64,000 nucleotides of DNA from Cytophagales bacterium (GCA_013298125.1 JAAFJP010000007.1:124001-188000), one strand, 5' to 3'. Positions 42,996-51,872 are shown, numbered from the stretch's first letter. Numbers and translations are program-made. The notes: a model not told the origin generated them from the letters alone.

Positions 42996-44849
42996 ATGAA
43001 AAATAAACTACCAATTCTCACTCTAATTTTTACTTTTTCGTTCACACTTAGTTTTGGAATGAGACCTACTATTGAATTATCACCAAATAAGACTTTGATT
43101 ATTGAATTAGGTGTTTCTCTGAAAGGTAAAATCTGGTTAGATGATTTGAAAATTACTGTTGATAATTCTGATAGTTTAAAAATTACGCCTTTACAAACCT
43201 TTTTAGCTGAAAAAGATACGCTGCTATTCAACAATTCTTCTGATATAGATGAAGTCAAAATAACAAAGAAAAATATTGATAAAATCAAACAGCTTGGATT
43301 AGTCTGGGGATTTGCAAAATATTATCATCCCAATGTAAGTAAGGGAGATTTCAATTTTGATTATCAACTTTTTAGAGTTTTGAGAAAAGTGATAGATGTT
43401 GATTCAAAAACAGAAAGCGAAGAAGTTATTTTAGAATGGTTGAAAAGTTTGGGGGAATTTGAAATAGCCATTTCCAAAATTCAGAGTGATAGTGTAAAAT
43501 ACAAACCCGACCTTGATTGGATTGAGAACGACATAACATCAACTGAATTAAAACGATTTCTACTAAAAATTAAATCGGCTAAAAGAATAGAAGAACATTA
43601 TTATTTTGGATTTAATGCCAACACAAAAAGCCCAATTTTTTACCATGAGGAAAATTACGAAGAAATGAAATATCCAGACACTGGATACAGAATTTTATCT
43701 CTTTTTAGATATTGGAACACAATCAACTATTTTTTCCCTTACAAAAAACTAATCGGAAAACCGTGGGAAAATACGCTTCAAGAGTTTATTCCTAAATTAA
43801 TAAAGGCAAAAAATGGAGGAGAGTATTTTAAAAGTATCTCGTCATTGATTTGTGAAATCAAGGATTCTCACGCTACTATTTGGGATGCTGACGACACAAT
43901 TAGCCGCTTATTTGGTGAGAGAATTGTACCAATAATTATTTCTAATGTTGAAGATAAGCCTGTGGTTACTGGTTTTAATACCAAAGGAAATTACTTAAAA
44001 GATAGTTTTCAAAAAGGTGATGTTCTTGTCAAAATTGGCAATGAAAAAGTTTCAAATTTGTCAAAGAAAATATCCCCTTTTATACCATCATCCAATAGTG
44101 CAACCTTGATACGAGATATTTACCGAAATATATTGCGGACTAATCATCAAGAACTTGCCATAGAATTTTCAAGGAATAGCAAGAAAATGGTTTTAAAGGT
44201 GAAAACAATTGATTTGGCTGATGTCGATATTTATGAATATCCATCAGAATCAGATTCAACCTTTCGTTTATTGGATAATAACTTGGCATATATTCGTAAT
44301 AGCACTTTGGAAATTAAAGATTTAGGGAGCGTATGGAAAAAAATAAAAAACACTAAAGGCTTAATCATTGACAACAGAAATTATCCAAAAACATTTCACT
44401 TTTGGGATTTTTGCGATTATTTATTTCCGAAAGAAACATCGTTTGTAAAATTTACACAGAATTCATTTGTTACGCCTGGTCTTCATTCGTTTAAAGAAGA
44501 GTATAAAATTGGGAAAGATTGTGATTCTTGCTACAAAGGGAAAGTAGTGATTTTGGTTAATGAAATTACACAAAGTGCCAGTGAGTTTCAGGGTATGGTA
44601 TATAAGTCATTGCCAAATTCAACGGTAATTGGTTCCACTACTGCTGGAGCAGATGGAGACTTATCAACCATAAATTTACCTGGTTATATCGTAACAGCTA
44701 TGAGTGGGATTGGTGTATATTTTCCTGATGGGCAAGAAACACAAAGGGTGGGCATAATACCTGATATTTTCATAAAACCGACCATAAAAGGCATCACGAA
44801 CAACAAAGATGAAGTTTTGGATAAAGCAATAGATTTTTTAAAGAATTAA
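42996..44849 (+). CDS. Secreted S41-family peptidase
   Basis: A 617-aa protein with signal peptide (MKNKLPILTLIFTFSFTLSF). The C-terminal half is an S41/C-terminal-processing-peptidase domain: KDSHATIWDADD, YIRNSTLEIKDL, TKGLIIDNRNYPKTF, and the catalytic Ser/Lys region TQSASEFQGMVYKSLPNSTV followed by GSTTAGADGDLSTINLPG. A PDZ-like segment (FNTKGNYLKDSFQKGDVLVK) precedes it. The front part (QLGLVWGFAKYYHPNVSKGD) is typical of large Bacteroidota S41 proteins. The first ~25 codons are nearly identical to those of the next gene. Confidence 0.87.
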   Translation: MKNKLPILTLIFTFSFTLSFGMRPTIELSPNKTLIIELGVSLKGKIWLDDLKITVDNSDSLKITPLQTFLAEKDTLLFNNSSDIDEVKITKKNIDKIKQLGLVWGFAKYYHPNVSKGDFNFDYQLFRVLRKVIDVDSKTESEEVILEWLKSLGEFEIAISKIQSDSVKYKPDLDWIENDITSTELKRFLLKIKSAKRIEEHYYFGFNANTKSPIFYHEENYEEMKYPDTGYRILSLFRYWNTINYFFPYKKLIGKPWENTLQEFIPKLIKAKNGGEYFKSISSLICEIKDSHATIWDADDTISRLFGERIVPIIISNVEDKPVVTGFNTKGNYLKDSFQKGDVLVKIGNEKVSNLSKKISPFIPSSNSATLIRDIYRNILRTNHQELAIEFSRNSKKMVLKVKTIDLADVDIYEYPSESDSTFRLLDNNLAYIRNSTLEIKDLGSVWKKIKNTKGLIIDNRNYPKTFHFWDFCDYLFPKETSFVKFTQNSFVTPGLHSFKEEYKIGKDCDSCYKGKVVILVNEITQSASEFQGMVYKSLPNSTVIGSTTAGADGDLSTINLPGYIVTAMSGIGVYFPDGQETQRVGIIPDIFIKPTIKGITNNKDEVLDKAIDFLKN

Positions 44850-44943
44850 ATACAAGATTAATTGATACTATTGAACCATTTTCACCTTTACAAATTAAGT
44901 ACATTTCAAAGTTGAATTTTACGTAATAAACTCCTCAAAACAA

Positions 44944-45702
44944 ATGAAAAACAAACTATCAATTCTCACCCTAATTTTTACCCTTTCGTTCACACTTAGT
45001 TTTGGAATGAAACCTACAAAGGATTATGTTTATACGCCAAAAGAGTTTGGATTTACTTATAAAGAACTGAAAATCAAAACGATAGATAATTTTGAGATAA
45101 ATACGTGGGATATTACGCCTAAATCGACAATTAAGAATACGACTATTATTATTTGTGGAACAGATGCAGGAAACATGAGCTATTTTATTGGTCAGGCTTT
45201 GAATTTGGCAAATGAAGGCTATAACGTAATTACCTTTGATTACAGAGGTTATGGACACAGCCAAGACTTCAAAGTTGATACTGTAAACTTACTTTTTCAT
45301 AACGAGTTTTTGCTTGATTTTGAGGCAGTTGTTGAATACGCCAAGAAATTATACCCTAAAAATAAAGTGGGTTCATTAGGCTTTTCGATGGGAGGGTATT
45401 TCCCTTTGATTACCAAAATGAAATTAGATTTTATCATGGCAGATAGTCCTTTGATTTCTCCTAAAACCTTCTTAAAACGTTTGGCAAGAACAGATACAAC
45501 TTTGCCAGATAATTTTCTTGAACCAATTGATAAAAAAGAACCACAATTATATTTTGTAGGAAAAGACGATAAATTTCTTCTCATAGATGATATTCCCATA
45601 GATTTTGCAGTTTTGTATAAAGGGAATCATTTAGGGGCAGAACTGATTTTGAAGGATAAATTTTACGAAATGATTGACTCGTTTTTATCGAAATTGAAAT
45701 GA
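44944..45702 (+). CDS. Exported alpha/beta hydrolase
   Basis: A 252-aa hydrolase with a signal peptide (MKNKLSILTLIFTLSFTLSF) almost identical, also at DNA level, to that of the preceding peptidase. The hydrolase core: YNVITFDYRGYGHSQDF, VGSLGFSMGGYFPLIT with the nucleophile serine of GFSMGG, QLYFVGKDDKFL with the likely acid, and a late KGNHLGAE with the histidine. The substrate is unknown. It overlaps the next gene by 4 bases (ATGA), so the two are translationally coupled. Confidence 0.85.
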   Translation: MKNKLSILTLIFTLSFTLSFGMKPTKDYVYTPKEFGFTYKELKIKTIDNFEINTWDITPKSTIKNTTIIICGTDAGNMSYFIGQALNLANEGYNVITFDYRGYGHSQDFKVDTVNLLFHNEFLLDFEAVVEYAKKLYPKNKVGSLGFSMGGYFPLITKMKLDFIMADSPLISPKTFLKRLARTDTTLPDNFLEPIDKKEPQLYFVGKDDKFLLIDDIPIDFAVLYKGNHLGAELILKDKFYEMIDSFLSKLK

Positions 45703-46451
45703 AAATCATCTGCATCTCCGACACCCACAACCTTCAAAGAGACCTAAAAATCCCCGATGGAGACATTCTCATCCATGCAGGAGACATGACTTGTGTAGGT
45801 GGAATAGATGAAATTCAGGAGTTTAATCAATGGTTGGGAACATTACCACATCGGCATAAAATTGTTATCGCTGGCAACCATGATTTGTATTTAGAATCTG
45901 TGCCGTCAATGGCTAAGGCGTTGATTACCAAAGCGATATATTTGAACGACAGTGGCGTTGAGATTGAAGGATTAAAAATTTGGGGTTCGCCCATTTCGCC
46001 AAATTATCAAGATTGGGCTTTTAATCGGGAGCGTGGAAACGAAATCAGAAAGCATTGGGAGATGATTCCCGAAGACACTGATATTTTGATAACGCATTGC
46101 CCGCCTTTTGGGATTTTAGATTTTGATGATAAAGGAAAACACGAAGGTTGTCAGGATTTATTAGAAATCGTCCAACAAAAAATAAAGCCACGTTTACACG
46201 TATTCGGACACTTACATGATGCTCACGAACAGGTAAAAATTGGCGAAACAATTTTCGTAAATGCTTCGATAGTCAATACGATTCAGTACGGTAAATGGAT
46301 GAAAATTCTCAGAAGTTTAGCAATAGATATTTTCCAGATTTTGAAGAAAATAAAGCGTATTTTTATCAATAAATCAGGACTAAGATTGAACAGAAAGGCT
46401 TATGAATCGCAGATTGAGGTGTTTTTTGAAGCGATAGTGTTAGAATTATGA
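45699..46451 (+). CDS. Calcineurin-like metallophosphatase
   Basis: A 250-aa cytosolic phosphoesterase. Metal-binding motifs in order: ISDTHNLQRDLK (D-x-H), LIHAGDMTCVG (GD), VIAGNHDLYLE (GNHD), LITHCPPFGILDFDDKGKHE (H), HVFGHLHDAHEQ (GH-x-H). This fits the small metallophosphatase domain family that includes UDG-like and MPPED-type proteins. The C-terminal ~50 residues are extra, basic and unrecognised (KKIKRIFINKSGLRLNRKAY). Confidence 0.87.
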   Translation: MKIICISDTHNLQRDLKIPDGDILIHAGDMTCVGGIDEIQEFNQWLGTLPHRHKIVIAGNHDLYLESVPSMAKALITKAIYLNDSGVEIEGLKIWGSPISPNYQDWAFNRERGNEIRKHWEMIPEDTDILITHCPPFGILDFDDKGKHEGCQDLLEIVQQKIKPRLHVFGHLHDAHEQVKIGETIFVNASIVNTIQYGKWMKILRSLAIDIFQILKKIKRIFINKSGLRLNRKAYESQIEVFFEAIVLEL

Positions 46452-46456
46452 TATTT

Positions 46457-46535
46457 ACTGTAGCTCGAAGTGGCACTTCGAGAAGACCCGAATAAACATA
46501 TACAGATTCTCGAAGTGCCACTTCGAGCTACAGTA
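46457..46535. repeat. Inverted repeat, CTGTAGCTCGAAGTGG family, copy 2
   Basis: Arms identical to those at 2762-2841 (TACTGTAGCTCGAAGTGGCA and complement). The loops differ but keep CGAATAA and a TACA(C/G)GATT-like phrase. It separates the phosphatase from the response regulator gene. Confidence 0.93.
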
Positions 46536-46567
46536 ATAACAAATCCAATCAAACCAATTTTAACAAA

Positions 46568-47251
46568 ATGACCAAGATTCTACTTGCCGAAGATGACCCA
46601 AATCTCGGACTTTTATTGCAGGAATACCTGACCATCAAAGGCTACGAAACCACTTTGGCAAAAGATGGCGATGATGCCCTCACGAAGTTTGTCCAACAAC
46701 CTTACGACCTCTGTATTTTCGATGTGATGATGCCTAAAAAAGACGGTTTCACGCTCGCAAAAGAAGTCAGGATGTCGGATAAAGATACGCCCATCATCTT
46801 CCTGACGGCAAAAGCCATGAAAGAAGACACCCTTCAAGGTTTCAAATTGGGTGCGGATGATTATATGACCAAACCCTTTTCGATGGAAGAATTATTGGCT
46901 CGTTTGCAGGCAGTTTTGCGGAGAAGTCAAAAGGTTGAGGAGCAAAATGAGAAGGTTACGAGCTTTCAAATCAAGGATTTTGTCTTTGATTCTGACAAAC
47001 AAACGCTCGTCTTGAATGGCGAATCTCAAAAACTAACCGTCAAAGAATCAGAACTCTTAAAACTCCTTTGCGAGAATATCGGCAAGCCCGTCAGTAGAAG
47101 TTTTGCCCTCAAAATGGTTTGGGGAGACGATACCTATTTCAACGCCCGAAGCATGGATGTATATATCACGAAACTACGTAAGTTTTTGAAAGAAGATGCT
47201 GATATTCAGATAGTTAATGTGCATGGAGAAGGGTTTAAGTTGGTGGTTTAA
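46568..47251 (+). CDS. OmpR-type response regulator
   Basis: A 227-aa transcription factor. Receiver domain (residues 1-120): acidic pair in LLAEDDPNLG, phospho-acceptor D52 in CIFDVMMPKKDG, T in IFLTAKA, K in DDYMTKPFS. Winged-helix DNA-binding domain (about 130-227): LTVKESELLKLLCENIGKPV, SRSFALKMVWGDDTYFNARS, MDVYITKLRKFLKEDADIQI. The sensor kinase at 41227 is the natural partner although three genes and a repeat now lie between them. Confidence 0.95.
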   Translation: MTKILLAEDDPNLGLLLQEYLTIKGYETTLAKDGDDALTKFVQQPYDLCIFDVMMPKKDGFTLAKEVRMSDKDTPIIFLTAKAMKEDTLQGFKLGADDYMTKPFSMEELLARLQAVLRRSQKVEEQNEKVTSFQIKDFVFDSDKQTLVLNGESQKLTVKESELLKLLCENIGKPVSRSFALKMVWGDDTYFNARSMDVYITKLRKFLKEDADIQIVNVHGEGFKLVV

Positions 47252-47255
47252 ATGG

Positions 47256-47351
47256 ATAATTTTCAATGCTCAACTACCAATTTTCAATGTTCAAGGAAAG
47301 AGCCGAAAATCACTTGAACATTGGACATTGAGCGTTGAAAATTGAAAATTA
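47256..47351. repeat. Inverted repeat, TTCAATTTTCAA word family, copy 3
   Basis: ATAATTTTCAATGCTCAACT... and the right side GAGCGTTGAAAATTGAAAAT pair; inner CAATGTTCAAG/CTTGAACATTG. Lies between the regulator gene and the riboswitch; with it, this explains the gap 47252-47558. Confidence 0.82.
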
Positions 47352-47398
47352 TTTTTTTACTTAATTTTTTCCTTCTACCTTTACACCACAATCACAAA

Positions 47399-47475
47399 AA
47401 GGGGTGCCTCATAACAACGGGCTGAGATTATACCCATTGAACCTGATGCAGTATAATGCTGTCGAAGGGAATTTT
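47399..47475 (+). promoter_or_regulatory. Thiamine pyrophosphate (TPP) riboswitch
   Basis: The THI-element strings are all present: GGGGTGCC, GGGCTGAGATTATACCC, GAACCTGATGCAGTATAATGC (partly read) and CGAAGGGAA. P2 (GGGGTG side), the CUGAGA TPP-binding loop, ACCC, and the GAACCUGA pyrophosphate-binding arm are in canonical order. It should repress the TonB receptor gene downstream when TPP is high. About 85 bases separate it from the start codon. Confidence 0.95.
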
Positions 47476-47558
47476 GTCAATCACGCAAAATGTAATGGTT
47501 TTTGTATGTTAAATCTGACAGGATTTGACTCCTTTATCTGTCTTAAAAATTTTCAACC

Positions 47559-50081
47559 ATGAAAAATTTTAAGAGCGTTATTCATTATTTATTTTTAGGA
47601 AATGTTGCTTTCGCACGAGTGTCTGGTCTGGGCTACTCCGTAAATAATAGCTACGGAACAGGGAATAACTTCCCGAAAGTTTTTTACCCGCAATGGATAT
47701 TGTTTCGGGAAGTTCGACGAAGAATATTTACTGTCTCCTGCCTCCTATTTACTGTCTCCCTTGCAAGGGCTCAATTCTCCATTTCTGGAAAAATCACGGA
47801 TGCCGAATCTGGCAAAACACTTTCTGGCACAACCGTAATTTTAGAAAATTCCACCAGAGGAACAATCACCAATCAACAAGGACTTTATAGTCTAAAAAAT
47901 CTCCTAAAAGGTTCTTATACTTTGAAAATCAGTTATTTAGGATTTGAAAAAATCACAAAGACGATTGATTTACAGAAAGATGAAACCCTTGATTTCAGCC
48001 TTCAAAAGACGACTTTTGTAGCGGATGAAGTCGTGGTAAATGCTACTCGTGCGAATGCCAATTCGGCTATGGCTTACTCAAATGTTTCCAAAGATGATAT
48101 TCAAAAACAGAATCTTGGGCAAGATATTCCTCAGCTTCTCAACTTCACGCCTTCGTCGGTCACAACCTCCGATGCTGGGGCGGGTGTGGGTTACACTGGC
48201 ATTCGCATACGAGGCACGGATGCAACCCGTATCAACGTGACTATCAACGGAATACCAATAAATGATGCTGAATCACAAGGTACTTTTTGGGTAAATATGC
48301 CCGACATGGCGAGTTCAGCAAATTCTATCCAAATTCAGCGTGGCGTGGGGACTTCTACCAACGGGGCAGGGGCTTTTGGTGGTACGGTCAATCTCTCGAC
48401 CAACGAATTCAGAAAAGAGGCTTATGCAGAATTAAACAACTCTTTCGGCTCTTTCAATACTTGGAAAAATACAATTAAGATTGGTTCGGGTTTATTGAAA
48501 AATAAATTTACGATTGATGGGCGTTTATCAAGGGTTTCATCAGATGGCTATGTCGATAGAGCTTCTTCCAATTTGAAATCCTTTTATTTGTCAGGAGCTT
48601 ACTTTGGCAAGAAATCATTTGTCCGTCTGAATGTTTTTTCTGGAAAAGAAATTACCTATCAGGCATGGGAAGGCGTACCTGAGAACTTGTTACAAAGCAA
48701 TCGTACGTTCAATCTTTACACCTACGAAAATCAAACGGATAATTACCGTCAAGACCACTATCAGTTGCTCTCATCACATATTTTATCTTCTGATTGGACG
48801 TTTAATTTCAACCTCCATTTCACGCACGGAGAAGGTTATTATGAACAATTTAAGGAAGCGGATAAGTTTTCAAAATATGGTTTACCTAACGTTATAAACG
48901 GAACTACGACTATCAAAAAGAGTGATTTTGTTCGTAGAAAATGGTTAGATAATAATTTCTACGGAACAACTTTCTCATTTGATTATCAAGGAAAAGACAA
49001 AATTACGGCAAATATTGGGGGTGGTTATAACAAATATGATGGTCTTCATTTTGGCGAAGTTATCTCGGTAAAAGATGCTCCAAAAGTGCCAGTAGGTTAT
49101 CGCTGGTATGAGAATAATGCAAAAAAGACTGACTTTAATTTATACGGAAAAATCAATTATCAGTTATCCAAAAAATTCAATGCCTTTGCTGATTTGCAGT
49201 TGAGAACGGTATCTTACGACATGAAAGGAATTGCCGATAAACTCCAAGATATTTCTCAAAATTCGAGCTATACTTTCTTTAATCCGAAGTTAGGTTTAAC
49301 GTATCAAGCGGCTGAAAATACGACAGTTTACGGTTCATTTAGCGTAGGTAATAAAGAACCAAATCGTTCGGATTTTGTGGATAATGCTCCCAAAGCTCCA
49401 TTGGCTGAGAACTTGAATGATATTGAAGTAGGTTTCAAGACTCAAAAATCTAATGTTGCCTTTTCGGTAAACGGTTATTTGATGAATTACACAAATCAGT
49501 TAGTTCTCACGGGCAAGGTGAATGACGTAGGCGAGGCTATCCGTATCAATGCACCCGAGAGCTACCGAATGGGAATAGAGGTTGAGGCAGGAATGCAAGT
49601 TTGTAAAGACTTGAAAATCAATGCCAATGCAACATTTTCTAATAACAAAATCAAAAATTTTACAGAGACTATCGTGAATTATGATGGCGGTGCAAATCCA
49701 GAAATCAGATACCCAGAAACGAATATTTCTTTCTCTCCCAATACGATTATTGGCTCGCAGATTTTGTATAATCCACTCAGAAATTTAGAGTTAGGTTTCT
49801 TGTCGAAATACGTAGGAAAGCAATATTTGGATAATACTACCAACGAAAACCGCAGATTAAATGCCTATTTTACAAATGATTTACGAGCGATTTATACGCT
49901 AAAAGGAAAGATTTTGAAGGAAGTAAATTTCAGCCTTTTGGTCAATAATCTTTTCAATACTTTATACGAATCTAACGGATATACATACAGTTATATCTCT
50001 GATAAACAGGTTGTTACTGAGAATTTTTATTACCCACAGGCAGGGACGAATTTTATGTTTGGGGTTAATTTGAAATTCTAA
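47559..50081 (+). CDS. TonB-dependent receptor under TPP riboswitch control (probable thiamine uptake)
   Basis: An 840-aa outer-membrane receptor. After an unusually long start region come the carboxypeptidase-like domain (ISGKITDAESGKTLSGTTVI, KISYLGFEKITKTI), the plug (FVADEVVVNATRANANSAMA, YTGIRIRGTDATRINVTING, IQIQRGVGTSTNGAGAFGGT) and a barrel ending NFMFGVNLKF. Riboswitch control makes thiamine or a thiamine precursor the likely substrate. The first 72 residues before ARAQ|FSISG are abnormal: MKNFKSVIHYLFLGNV, then a stretch encoded by an inverted repeat, then a second hydrophobic piece (FTVSCLLFTVSLARAQ). See findings. Confidence 0.88.
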   Translation: MKNFKSVIHYLFLGNVAFARVSGLGYSVNNSYGTGNNFPKVFYPQWILFREVRRRIFTVSCLLFTVSLARAQFSISGKITDAESGKTLSGTTVILENSTRGTITNQQGLYSLKNLLKGSYTLKISYLGFEKITKTIDLQKDETLDFSLQKTTFVADEVVVNATRANANSAMAYSNVSKDDIQKQNLGQDIPQLLNFTPSSVTTSDAGAGVGYTGIRIRGTDATRINVTINGIPINDAESQGTFWVNMPDMASSANSIQIQRGVGTSTNGAGAFGGTVNLSTNEFRKEAYAELNNSFGSFNTWKNTIKIGSGLLKNKFTIDGRLSRVSSDGYVDRASSNLKSFYLSGAYFGKKSFVRLNVFSGKEITYQAWEGVPENLLQSNRTFNLYTYENQTDNYRQDHYQLLSSHILSSDWTFNFNLHFTHGEGYYEQFKEADKFSKYGLPNVINGTTTIKKSDFVRRKWLDNNFYGTTFSFDYQGKDKITANIGGGYNKYDGLHFGEVISVKDAPKVPVGYRWYENNAKKTDFNLYGKINYQLSKKFNAFADLQLRTVSYDMKGIADKLQDISQNSSYTFFNPKLGLTYQAAENTTVYGSFSVGNKEPNRSDFVDNAPKAPLAENLNDIEVGFKTQKSNVAFSVNGYLMNYTNQLVLTGKVNDVGEAIRINAPESYRMGIEVEAGMQVCKDLKINANATFSNNKIKNFTETIVNYDGGANPEIRYPETNISFSPNTIIGSQILYNPLRNLELGFLSKYVGKQYLDNTTNENRRLNAYFTNDLRAIYTLKGKILKEVNFSLLVNNLFNTLYESNGYTYSYISDKQVVTENFYYPQAGTNFMFGVNLKF
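47667..47714. repeat. AACTTCCCGAAAGT-family repeat inside a coding start
   Basis: AACTTCCCGAAAGTTTTTTA on the left and TTTCGGGAAGTT on the right, the same arms as in 33442-33522, in frame within codons 37-52 of the TonB receptor gene. A TCCGTA...TACGGA inverted pair lies just upstream (47637-47657). Confidence 0.8.
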
Positions 50082-50091
50082 TTTTATGATA

Positions 50092-50283
50092 GTAGGGGCG
50101 TATCGCATACGCCCATTTCGTCCGAGAGGGCGTATGCGATACCAATGCTGTCAATTTAAGCAATTTGTCTGATGAACGCTGGTAGGGTTCAAAACCCTAC
50201 CAGCGTTGAAACTGGAAATAAACTACGTTTCGAGGTTATTAAAAACCTTAAATTGACAGCATTGGTATGCGATACGCCCCTAC
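50092..50283. repeat. Three-level nested inverted repeats
   Basis: Outer: GTAGGGGCGTATCGCATAC at 50092, a complementary GGCGTATGCGATACC near 50138, and a third copy GGTATGCGATACGCCCCTAC at the right end. Middle: CCAATGCTGTCAATTTAAG against CTTAAATTGACAGCATTGG. Inner: palindrome AACGCTGGTAGGGTTC/GAACCCTACCAGCGTT-like. The order suggests insertion of one element into another. Confidence 0.92.
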
Positions 50284-50321
50284 AAGTTATCAGAAAAAAC
50301 ATTCCCTAACCCAATCTGATG

Positions 50322-50359
50322 TACCTGCGAAGCCCTTGTGGTTTTGCAGGTTTTTTATT
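50322..50359 (+). terminator. Intrinsic terminator of the TonB receptor gene
   Basis: ACCTGCGAA and TTTGCAGGT form a 9-bp stem with one G-T pair, followed by TTTTTTATTT. It overlaps the stop codon of the converging YceI gene. Confidence 0.8.
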
Positions 50360-50957
50360 TAGGCTTCAAAGCCAATTCAGGCGTTTTGCTCGTATTATTT
50401 GATAATTTAAACTGGGCATTGACTTCCACTTTCTCCGCAATTTTTGTGAAAACCACGTTCGGAACGTCAATTCCGTAGTCTGAGAGGGTGATTTTGAAAT
50501 TTGTATCTATGATGATTGACTTGGTTTGAGGGTCAAAAAATAGTCTGCCATCAAGAATCATCATTTTTTGTACACCGTGCATATTCATCTCACCCGAAAC
50601 ACTTACAGAGGTATTTTGGGGCTTTGTCCAGTCAATTTCTTTATTAATTTTCCCTTTGAAAGTCGCATAAGGGAAGGTGCTTGTTTCCAAATACGTTTCG
50701 TTAAAATGGTCTTGCATTAATTTATTCGGAAACTCAAAACGCTTCATATCAATCTTAATTGCCACCTCATTATTTATCGTATTCAAAGCCGCTTTCGAGT
50801 TTTTATTGATTGCCACAATATCTTCTAAGGGAGCATCCGAAAAGAATCGAATGTATGACTCTTTTGAGAAATATATTTGCTGAGAAAATATCGGTAAAGC
50901 ATTGATTAACAATAAATTAATCATCCATATTTTATGAATCACAAATGCCCTTTTCAT
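50355..50957 (-). CDS. YceI-like exported protein (paralogue A)
   Basis: A 200-aa protein with signal-like N-terminus (INLLLINALPIFSQ). The lipocalin-like YceI barrel is indicated by IYFSKESYIRFFSDAPLEDI, AIKIDMKRFEFPNKLMQDHF, NETYLETSTFPYATFKGKIN, and SVSGEMNMHGVQKMMILDGR. YceI proteins bind isoprenoid-type lipids or quinones in the periplasm. It starts 1 base after the DUF5777 gene stops. A second YceI gene is at 53244; the two share the NKLMQ-HFNE-Y segment. Confidence 0.88.
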   Translation of the reverse strand: MKRAFVIHKIWMINLLLINALPIFSQQIYFSKESYIRFFSDAPLEDIVAINKNSKAALNTINNEVAIKIDMKRFEFPNKLMQDHFNETYLETSTFPYATFKGKINKEIDWTKPQNTSVSVSGEMNMHGVQKMMILDGRLFFDPQTKSIIIDTNFKITLSDYGIDVPNVVFTKIAEKVEVNAQFKLSNNTSKTPELALKPK

Positions 50958-50958
50958 A

Positions 50959-51852
50959 TCATTTGGCTACTTTATATTGATTCCTAAATTTCTTTCCTAA
51001 ACCAAAACTCCGACCTAAATTAAACCCAAAATGAATACCTCCGTCTCCCCAAGCATCAATGGTTTCTGCCAAAAATTGCTTCTCGACCATGCCCGTAGAA
51101 TTGGTAAAATGTAGTGAAAAAACGTGTCCACCCGTTTCGATATCGAAGCCGAAAGAGAGGGCGTTGGTATATTTTGCATTAATCTGATTGGGTAAAACGT
51201 AGTAATATTCCCCCACCAAAGCCGTTCTTTTCGAGAATTTATAACGCCCCGCAAAACCCATTGCAAAGACATCGTTTTTCTCTCCGTTCACATTATTTCT
51301 GTTCCTGTGCAAATACGTAGGCATGATTTGCAAGGAAAAATCATTGCTAAATTTCCTCGCAATCAAGGCTTGGAGGGCGTAACTGTATTTTGAAACAGAG
51401 GTCTTTTGCTCATCGGCTGAGTATTTGAGCATATCGGAATACGCCCCACCAAACACCGTTACCGACACAGGCATTCCGCTTTCGGTTTCTTGGCGAAGGA
51501 GTTTATATTTCGTAAAAACATTCAACATTTTTTGTTCAGAACTTCGCCCAATTCCTACCATCAATCTGTCAGTGATTCCGTAGTCGAAACCCATGTAAAT
51601 ATAGCCCTGGTCAAGCCCAAATGCCTGATATGACCCAGAATTGATAGCCCCAAAACGGTGCGAAACCCGATAGGCTAAGTTATGGGCGGGTTCAGTTTCC
51701 ACGGATTGCCCGCTGATAATTCGAGTGGCTTTGAAGGTCGCCGTTACGGGTTCTGGTTTTTTATCGTCTTTGATAAGATTCAATAAATCGTCTTGGGCTT
51801 TTGTCTGAAAAGTAGCCAAGATGATGGAAGAGAGTAACAATATTTTTTTCAT
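50959..51852 (-). CDS. DUF5777 family beta-barrel protein
   Basis: A 297-aa protein with signal peptide MKKILLLSSIILATFQTKAQ. After a linker (LLNLIKDDKKPEPVTATFKA) the barrel-type region begins with GQSVETEPAHNLAYRVSHRF and GYIYMGFDYGITDRLMVGIG, and contains LVGEYYYVLPNQINAKYTNA and GGHVFSLHFTNSTGMVEKQF. This fits DUF5777, an outer-membrane barrel of Bacteroidota often found with YceI and haem or Rieske genes, as here. It heads a minus-strand pair with YceI. Confidence 0.85.
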   Translation of the reverse strand: MKKILLLSSIILATFQTKAQDDLLNLIKDDKKPEPVTATFKATRIISGQSVETEPAHNLAYRVSHRFGAINSGSYQAFGLDQGYIYMGFDYGITDRLMVGIGRSSEQKMLNVFTKYKLLRQETESGMPVSVTVFGGAYSDMLKYSADEQKTSVSKYSYALQALIARKFSNDFSLQIMPTYLHRNRNNVNGEKNDVFAMGFAGRYKFSKRTALVGEYYYVLPNQINAKYTNALSFGFDIETGGHVFSLHFTNSTGMVEKQFLAETIDAWGDGGIHFGFNLGRSFGLGKKFRNQYKVAK

Positions 51853-51872
51853 GGATGATTGTGTTTAATAAA

